Source of the DNA: Echinometra lucunter
Lineage: Eukaryota > Echinodermata > Echinoidea > Camarodonta > Echinometridae
Assembly: GCA_029962745.1 (NCBI GenBank)
Contig: CM057151.1
Location: 9,053,142 to 9,117,141, forward strand
Reading direction: 5' to 3'
DNA: 64,000 bases
The notes beneath the pieces were generated by a model that searched no databases, was not told where the DNA came from, and was given only the letters and a program-made list of their open reading frames with translations. Shown piece by piece: positions 56,576-64,000 of this stretch (within the stretch, counting starts at the first letter, position 1; each line of letters starts with the position of its first letter). Made by a program: the position numbers and the translations under genes.

Positions 56576-57486
56576 TACCATCTTTATATATCATGATGAT
56601 TGAAATAATTTGATTGATTATGAACCAAGTTCAAATTACATGTATTCATAATTTGCTTACAGAGTCACAAAACCAGCTATGCATAAAGGTTAGAAAGTCA
56701 ATACTATCATCAGACCACAAGTGACATGAAGGTTATCTGTGGTGTGGCCTGATGCTCATTGACTTGCAATGTTATGTTTGTGTGCAGAGAAATGAAAACT
56801 GAACATTATGTTTGCTCTTTTAACTGACTTTGAACTTTTTTATACCTGCATGTATGATGACTCTTTTTCTCTTTATTTTTCTCAGTATTTATCCTTGCAA
56901 ACGTGAAATCACTCCCCCTTGGCCAAGTACATGCAATAACAGGTTTAATGTTACAAATTTTGTAAAGTAAACAAATTGTCCCATGATATGATGTCACTGA
57001 ATTACATTATAAATGCACTGAACTTTGATGTGTCAGCAAACTGAAACTATTATGTGGTATAAAATGTGCATGATTCATCTCATATAGACCACCTTGGTTC
57101 ATGTGGTCAAAATTTTACATGACTAATTATCAAACAGAGTATACAATTGTACATAACAATAACATGTCAAGCGAAATATGAAGGCCAATATACGGCTTGT
57201 TTTCATATTAAACCTGTTTTTCATTCCTCCTTTTCCAGTGATGAGTCCTTTTCCCCCCTGAATTTTTGTCTATGCTCCAAACAAAACTTAATAACCCCAA
57301 CCATTCTTTTCTAAAAGTGCTTCCATGTCCAGTATTGTTCAGTTTAATCATTTGACTGCCTTTCCCATCAATTATTATGCCATAATCTTATCTTGTTGCA
57401 CTTTTGTCTATTGTGTGCGATTTCAACTTTTGCACTAGTTGCGCCTCAAACATTTTGATTTCAAGTGGATTTGGCGCTAGTGCACT
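54261..57486. other. Intergenic DNA without recognised gene
   Basis: AT-rich; contains a poly-G run at 54489-54499 and a (GA)n tract at 56532-56571. No coding homology is seen on either strand. Confidence 0.55.
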
Positions 57487-57494
57487 AGAGAGAG

Positions 57495-58009
57495 CAGGCG
57501 GCCGGAAGGGTCCCGTCTTAGGGGGGGGGGGGGGGGGGCGCAAACACTCTTGGTGGCCCACCCAAATTTTTTAGTTTTTGTGGTGAAAATGTACAGAAAT
57601 TTCATAAATTATTCCGGCATTACCCACATATGAGAAAATACGGGCTCCCTTATGCCAATATATGAGGATACTGAGGAGGGGAAGCAGGGGGGGGGGGGGG
57701 GGGAGCAAAAATAATCCCCCGAATGAAGCAAGTATCTGCCCCTTTTTCCTAGATGATAGACAGAATTTCTAAATGCTGAGAAACATTGCTTGTAATTACT
57801 ATACGAGGGAGCGTAGCGACCGAGTAAAATAATTTGATATTTGAATGCTGAAAGTTTGCATTTTAGAGCACTAATCATGTTTAGATGCTTATTTTACATG
57901 GTTGTATATGATCCAATTTTTTTTTTCTTCCGAGGGGGGGGGGGGGGGGGCTAGAGGGCAATTGCCCGCCCCCGGCCCCCCCCCCCCCCCCCCGCTTCCG
58001 CCGCCTATG
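57495..58009. mobile_element. hAT-like MITE with G/C-run sub-termini
   Basis: The left end CAGGCGGCCGGAAG and the reversed right end CATAGGCGGCGGAAG match apart from small indels. AGAGAGAG flanks both sides (57487-57494, 58010-58017), although a GA-rich target weakens this. G runs at 57522-57538 and 57687-57703, and G/C runs at 57936-57994. The interior has ACGAGGGAGCGTAGCGACCGAG, related to the array cores. Confidence 0.65.
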
Positions 58010-58457
58010 AGAGAGAGTGTAAACACTCTAAAAACATATCTAATCAAGTCTGAATGACTTTTTCTGGTCAAAATAATTCTAAAAATTACCACACTCTAGT
58101 AAAATAATTTGACTACCGGATTATACGGGCACCAACTCTAACTTGACTCGATTCTGTAGTGAAATGAAAAGTTTTTGTTCATTCTTAAATTCTGGTCATT
58201 TTCACTAGAATTGTGTCGATTTGACCATAATAGTGTTGGTTCCGGCGGGGTCCTATCCGGGGTCCTATGTTAACTTTACTAGAATTCTGGTCATTTTTAC
58301 TAGAACTGTGTCACTTTCGACTAGAATCTACCTGGTGTCCCTCTCATCCGGCAATCTAGTCAAATAAGATTGTTTTAATTATACCAATATCGGTGCTTTC
58401 AGACAAAAATGCGCAACTCTGTCAAAGTCAGAGCTGTATGCCGCCCTCACTGTAGCA

Positions 58458-58542
58458 CAGAGGCGTCGATCAATTTTTAGGATGGGGGGGGGGGGGAGCA
58501 AGATGACCAAGCGGAGATGAACCCGCGGCTATATATATACAC

Positions 58543-58587
<45 letters not shown>

Positions 58588-58624
58588 TATATATACTATA
58601 CATATATTGTATATATATATATAC

Positions 58625-58664
<40 letters not shown>

Positions 58665-59833
58665 TTCACATTTGAAGCATTTTAGATTTGAGGAAAATTC
58701 CGCATCTTCCTAGATTATGAACCAGCGTTTTATTTTATCTTGTTTTGTTTTGTTTTTTCAATTTTGCGAGCGAGCGAAGCGAGCGAGCCAAAAGTAGCCA
58801 TTTTTGTTGTTATTAGAGACGCTGCTTTGTTATCGAAATACACTATAGGCATATATGATATCTAAAATATATATATGGTTACCTCGCTGCCAAATATGAC
58901 TCTATTTTGGTACATCGCTGGTCTATTGTTTTCTTCTTGAAACCACCCTGTTTTATATATACTACGAGCGAGTGCAGCGAGCGAAGAATCACACTGTTTT
59001 TCATGGCAGAAGTGGTAACCCCTTCTCACTTATCGAATTCGTTTGCTTTCCCAAACCATTAATATGAAACGAGCGAGCGCAGCGAGCGAGGAAAAATATA
59101 CCCTTTTCCATGATGGTTATTTACACTTATAAGCCTACGAGGGAGCAAAGTTAACAGCCGATAAAGCTATACGCATTATATTCGTCACAATACAGTAAAT
59201 GGTTTTTGTAAATTTTTAAACCACCTCGCAGCCCAAATATTATTATGATGTTTTGGAATCTCGCTGCTGAAATAAGCTACTCGCTGCCTGAAATCATCTT
59301 GTATCTAGCTTTTACAAGCGAGAGTAGCGAGCGAGCTAACGAAAAAAAAAAGATGGGATTTTTAAACTCTATGTACAATATGATATATAGGCCTTTATCT
59401 ACTAAAAGTGTATATGTTTTGGGGTCAACATGCCGTTCGATTTCTTGGTGTAATATTCCGGTTTAGTTATATTACTTTCTATGTGTAGAAGAATAGTATC
59501 ACATTAGATAGAGATACAAGATGAAAACTCAATTTTCCTTTCATAAGAATAGTAATTATCATCGATATTGGTCAATGCGATAGTTAAATGCGAGCGAGCG
59601 AAGCGAGCGCTTAAAATTTCACGTTTTCTGTCTTTTTCTCTTTCTTTTCACTCCCTTTTTTCCTTTTCCTTTCTTTCTCTTTCTTTTTTATTTTCCCCTC
59701 TTTTTTTTCATTTCTGAAATTATTGGGGGGGGGGGGGCAAAATGATATCTTTGCCCCCCCGAAATTTTCTTGGGGGGCAACTGCCCCCCTGCCCCCCCCC
59801 CCCCCCCCCCCCCGCCCAGGATCGACGCCTCTG
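58458..59833. mobile_element. hAT-like element with inverted CGCTCGCT array (copy 3), perfect 8-bp duplication
   Basis: The ends CAGAGGCGTCGATC and GATCGACGCCTCTG are a perfect 14-bp inverted repeat. The perfect duplication CTGTAGCA lies at 58450-58457 and 59834-59841. Inside are (TG)n/(TA)n tracts (58548-58666), five GCGAGCGAGCGAAGCGAGC-type cores (58767, 58966, 59070, 59316, 59590) oriented opposite to copies 1 and 2, and long G/C runs near both ends. No transposase. Confidence 0.87.
58548..58666. repeat. (TG)n and (TA)n microsatellites
   Basis: About sixteen TG units followed by interrupted TATA tracts of more than 60 bases. Confidence 0.95.
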
Positions 59834-59841
59834 CTGTAGCA

Positions 59842-61185
59842 CAATATCGTTGTATACTGTCTTGATTCCTTCTTTTTCTTATACCTCCCGATCAACTGAA
59901 GACATTTTGTCCAAGGAGTAATCTACAGACCTTTGAGAGACCTTAAGAGGAAATCTATAAGCCAGTGAGATTTCATTAAGACATTTTATCCGGGGGTTTC
60001 ATAGTGGGCCTGTTTAGTGCCGAGCTTCATTTTACAGACACGACCACAACAACCCTCCGAAGTGAATGGTGGAGTAAACTGAACATCTTTTTCTAAATGT
60101 ATTAATATATTGCTATATAGCTTTCTTCAGCATTCGAAGGATTTGCAGCAAAGCATATAGCCAAATCCATATTATGAGCTGATATGATAAAAGAAAATAG
60201 CAATGTCTCTCGGAGATAATGCACTGTATAGTTGACTCATATAAAACGATACTTCTTTGCGAATATGCTTTCTATAACTTTTCACATGGGGTCTACAAAC
60301 CATGTGAAAAGTCATGCATGGAAATTGTATTCGCAAACAGTAAGATTTTTAAAATTCATGAATCTCATTCAATTTCGTCCTTGAAAAAGAGAAAGAGAAA
60401 GAGAAAGAGAGAGAGAGAGAAAGAGAGAATGACGGTTTGATGGTCAGAGGTTATGATTTCCACTGGAAGTTACAAAAACTTGATTTGTAAATGTTGGATT
60501 CAAGTTATCCTGTATCGAAATCCCATGCATGGGTAATAATTTAGCTTACATCTATTGCAATAGATTATAAAACCATTATTTCGTGAATTTCCATTTCTAT
60601 TGAATTCATTCGTAAGTTAGAAGATGAGCACGTCATTCAAGCATATTATTGAATTTTGAGATGGCTGGTCTAAGTACATGTAACTTTAAGGGGTCAAATC
60701 TCATATGTAAAATGGGGTGACTATTTCGGGACAGGCTCCTGGCCTAAGTGTTTTGAAACTGAATTTGTATATTGGCCGTAAAACTGTTTTGTATCTCATT
60801 CATCACGACTCATTCTGTAAATATTGCTTTGGAGCCCCAGATAAAGTGCTTTGGCGCCCATGTGGGGGTCATTACAACTTTGTAAAGCTGCAAGATATTT
60901 GATAATTGTGATGCTAATCTGGGCCAAAGGTCTTTTAAAATTTTTTGCTCATTATTTCTCACCACGTTTTTATTCCTTAATAAAACACAAAAATATTTTT
61001 GAAAATTGACTTGTTGTAATATAGAACAAAGATAAGAGGGTGGCATAATGCTTGTGGTGAGAAATAATGAGCGAAAATGTGAAATGTTTCGACCAAGACT
61101 GACATCAAAGTTTGCACAAATTAGTTGTCGGGTTTTTTTTTCAAAGAAAGTCAAATCTAAATATACATGCCAGTCAATTGAAAGA
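59842..61185. other. Intergenic DNA without recognised gene
   Basis: AT-rich, with a purine-rich GAAA/GA tract at 60385-60428. No gene or bounded element was recognised. Confidence 0.5.
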
Positions 61186-61187
61186 GT

Positions 61188-61264
61188 ATTTAAGCCGGGA
61201 TTGAACCCCCAACTTCCGCATTTCCAGTTAAGGGCCTTAAACCACTCGACTACGGCACCCAGGA
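61188..61264 (-). repeat. tRNA-derived SINE head
   Basis: On the minus strand GCCGTAGTCGAGTGGTTTAA (box A) and GGGGGTTCAATCCC (box B) have tRNA-Leu/Ser-like spacing. The 5' GGGTGCC cannot pair with the 3' GGCTTAA, so it is not a functional tRNA. Confidence 0.65.
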
Positions 61265-61283
61265 TATGCCCTGGGCTATTTTG

Positions 61284-61316
61284 TGCTTTTGTTGTTGTTG
61301 TTGTTGTTGTTGTTGC

Positions 61317-61359
<43 letters not shown>

Positions 61360-61371
61360 GCGGGTGTTGTT
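61284..61371. repeat. (GTT)n microsatellite
   Basis: About 28 GTT triplets with one GCT and one GCG interruption. It may be the 3' simple-repeat tail or a neighbour of the SINE; the open polyvaline frame is an artefact. Confidence 0.95.
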
Positions 61372-61399
61372 GTAATTATTATTGTGCTACTTCGGTCAG

Positions 61400-64000
61400 T
61401 AAGCGATGTTTTGAGAAGAAAAAAGGACTGTAGGCATTATGGTGCCTTCGAAATCAAACTGCTTCATTGAAATATTACAGCTATTCTGTTCGGTTCTACT
61501 TCAGTTATCTGTTCATGAATCTAAAAGTTATGAATCTACAAGTTGTTATTGATTGGGCCTAATTATTCATTTATCTTTGAAATAATCGAAAGTTATAATT
61601 CAGCATATCATGCAACGGTTATTTTATATGTTTCATCAATCATCATTACCCATCATGATTTCCAGTAATTACACCGAAATAAATCAAAACGATATTGTTA
61701 TACCATATTCCTGATGTTGCACAAACAAGTATTTTTGTGTTTATATTTGATTTTCACCAATAGCTCTTTATCAAGGCGATGTAAGAAAATGTATATTTTC
61801 ATTTTCACTGTCATACTTGTCATTGCTTTTCGTGTCTCCATGCACCGTTAGCGTTGGTAACCTTTGCCCCGACCTCATTGGGCGCGAAGCTGGTTTCCTC
61901 ATGGGGGTGTGCTTGCATGAATGCTGGATGCATACTGCAGCTGGCATGTTGCATTTTGTCATGTAATTTATGTCCGAAAGCTTGAAAGAGTTATTGCTGC
62001 TGCATTGAGCTTGAAGTTGAGATCGAGATCTTACAAACCAGATGAGATAGAGATTTACCAGAAGAGCTGCAAGACTTAACAGATAAACATGCCGAAGGTA
62101 TAGTATAATCATATACCCGGGATCATAGGGGGTAAATGCATCAGATACAATTCTGATATATGTATATGACAATGGCATTCGTGTAAACGTGTATAGTGCA
62201 TCAGATTGTGTTGACTGTTGTATAAAGTCTGTGACTAAGTCTATACTGGTATAGATTTTTAGCTGCAGCCAAGATTGTGTCATATGCAAGGCCAGATGCA
62301 GGAATTTTTTCTGGGAGGGAGGGAGGGCTAGGGGTAAAAATATGTAGTGTTTGAGGAAATTATGCACAAACGAGGGAGTGAAGCGGGGAGTGAAGCGACC
62401 GAGCTGGTTAATTCGAGGGTGCCTTTGCAGCCCTTTTGAAATTGAAATTGGAGGATCTGGTGCACACTTTTGGTGGATTTGGGGAAGCTTGTCAATCAAA
62501 AAAGTAAGGCTTAAAAATCTTGGGGGGGGGGGGTGGCATCAAACACCAACTTTAGAAAGTTTGTGTACAATATGTTTTTTTAAGAATCATATTTATGTTC
62601 GATGATTTCATGAATGCATGACCAATATTTTGGGTCTAGTATGTCTGGGAGCATGTCCCAAAATAGTCACCCTATTTTACTTATTGGATTTGACCCTTTA
62701 ATAATAATACTAATAATGATATTGAATATTTATATAGTGTACATATCCACCAAACAAGGTGCTCAAGGTGCTCCAGTATTTATTTTAAAGTTACTTAGAC
62801 CGCCCATCTCCTTCACATAAAGCTTGTCAGCCTGAACATAGACACTGGGGTGGCCCCCAGACCTCCCCTGAAATGGCCCCAGTCGGGTTGATTTCACCCC
62901 ACCTAACATATAGGCCTATGCACCAGCAAAATTTGTAAAAAGGAAGTTGTATGATAGTTCATAACCAAAACATAAAAACTGACAACATTTTTCATCAGGA
63001 GACTGAGAGACAGACCCTGCCCCCCCCAAAAAAAAAACCCCCCAAACTGAGGGTAATTTTTCCTTTCAAGGGCCATGGACCAAATTTTGCCAGAAGGAAG
63101 ATTTTACATTTATGGCTGTACATTCCAAACACATACAGACTGACAAAAATTCTTTGAAAGAGGGTTGAACAACCCCATGGAAAAAAAAAGAACACCAAAA
63201 TGTCCTTTTAGCAAGCTATTATGTATACTACCCTGAAATGCTCTGAAGAGAGAGAGAGAGAGAGAGAGAGAAAACATTTTTCTAGCTTTCTCACCTTAAT
63301 AACTCAAAAATTTTGTATTCAATTCAAGCAAGAATAATATGGCACATTCTTATAATTTTGTTGGGGTACAATTTGATGTCAATGGATAATTTCAGTATTG
63401 GTAATTAAATTGTGAAAATTGTATTGCTTTCTCAAAAGTAGTTAAAGTTGCAAGGATCATTTATACACCTATTGTCCATCTTTACATGCTGGACATAATA
63501 GAGCAGTTTGCTAAGTATTTGGCTATGTGGCTGCCATGCTGAAATCTACTATCCATTTGTTAGTTACACAAATACCTTACACGTTGCTCTTTTGTGTCTT
63601 GTCAAGGAAGTGAAAATGGACAGTACATGTATAGGTGATTAGGTAATGTTTTCCAAAGTTATTATAAGGAAAAAACCCTCACAGTAGACCTGTTTACTAT
63701 TGTATGCAAATGTATGCATGTTTCTCTCAGAACCCTTTGTTACCAACTATTCAGTTCTGTTGTGTATAATGACATTTAAATAGAAAGAACTGTTTGCATG
63801 GATTAGATGTTGCTATGTCAAGCAAGCCTTGGGCAAGCTTCTTAGTTGTCAAGGGAACCTTTCTTCAACAACTGTGTATTAAATTTTAATACATTAGTAA
63901 ACAGGTCTATTTTAATGCATTTTCTACATCACTAATTATGTTAGTATGCCAATAGTGAGCAAAATAACTTGATTTCATTGTGTGAAACTATTGTACAACT
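61400..64000. other. Right end of window without recognised gene
   Basis: Contains ACGAGGGAGTGAAGCGGGGAG-type sequence near 62369 and a G run at 62522-62532 (remnant of the G-rich MITE group), poly-C/poly-A at 63020-63042 and a (GA)n tract at 63248-63271. The open frame at 61771-62499 (minus) has no recognisable homology. Confidence 0.5.

Noticed and set aside
61188..61264. tRNA-Leu/Ser gene
   Set aside because: Box A and B are present but the acceptor stem cannot pair and no terminator-like T run follows at the expected distance; called a SINE head.
61048..61470. Polyvaline membrane-like frame
   Set aside because: Produced by the (GTT)n tract.
61771..62499. 242-residue minus-strand frame
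   Set aside because: No recognised motif, no flanking exon signals and overlap with G-rich MITE remnants; probably a chance frame.

Overview
The window is eukaryotic nuclear DNA: it has spliced genes with GT/AG introns, AT-rich introns, dense interspersed repeats and SINE/LINE remnants. The abundance of TACATGTA/ACATGTAC words, the TGACCTTTGACC-type repeats ending in (GGAC)n, the CGCTCGCTGCGCTCGC arrays and the invertebrate-like gene structures suggest a marine deuterostome invertebrate. An echinoderm, probably a sea urchin, is most likely; this is an inference from sequence style, not a database match.

Three protein-coding genes can be supported. (1) The 5' half of a KDM5 (JARID1/Lid) histone H3K4 demethylase lies on the minus strand. 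Nine coding exons between 336 and 18932 join in frame into 333 codons covering JmjN, ARID and the basic linker just before PHD1; the catalytic JmjC exons lie off the left edge. (2) A complete RBR (RING1-IBR-RING2) E3 ubiquitin ligase lies on the minus strand, with twelve coding exons between 23710 and 36486 that join in frame into a predicted 1019-residue protein. (3) A TMEM121-like multipass membrane protein is encoded by one coding exon on the plus strand at 51487-52521. KDM5 and the RBR gene are co-oriented about 4.8 kb apart; TMEM121-like is divergent from the RBR gene across about 15 kb of repeats. Nothing in the sequence links the three functionally.

The rest is introns and intergenic DNA shaped by mobile elements. 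Several non-autonomous DNA transposons can be delimited by eye from terminal inverted repeats plus target-site duplications. There are hAT-like elements with 8-bp duplications (1374-2694, 58458-59833, 57495-58009, and degenerate cases 20583-21545 and 30214-31390). There are five TTAA-bounded elements (15855-16349, 26941-27681, 29423-29844, 36999-37480, 40240-40530) and one pogo/Tigger-like TA-flanked element (50838-51016). Between 43 and 50.3 kb there are three large multi-layer fold-back elements, two of which carry a later insertion that can be recognised from direct repeats. Intron 1 of KDM5 and the 41-42 kb region carry long repeats whose ~150-bp units contain direct repeats of the nuclear-receptor half-site AGGTCA. 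tRNA-derived SINE pieces and decayed LINE segments complete the picture.

I found no operon-like cluster, CRISPR array or evident new multi-gene system. The most unusual material is the nested palindromic elements, the receptor-site-bearing repeats and the RBR ligase that I cannot place in a named family. All coordinates were derived by reading the sequence; no search or alignment software was run.
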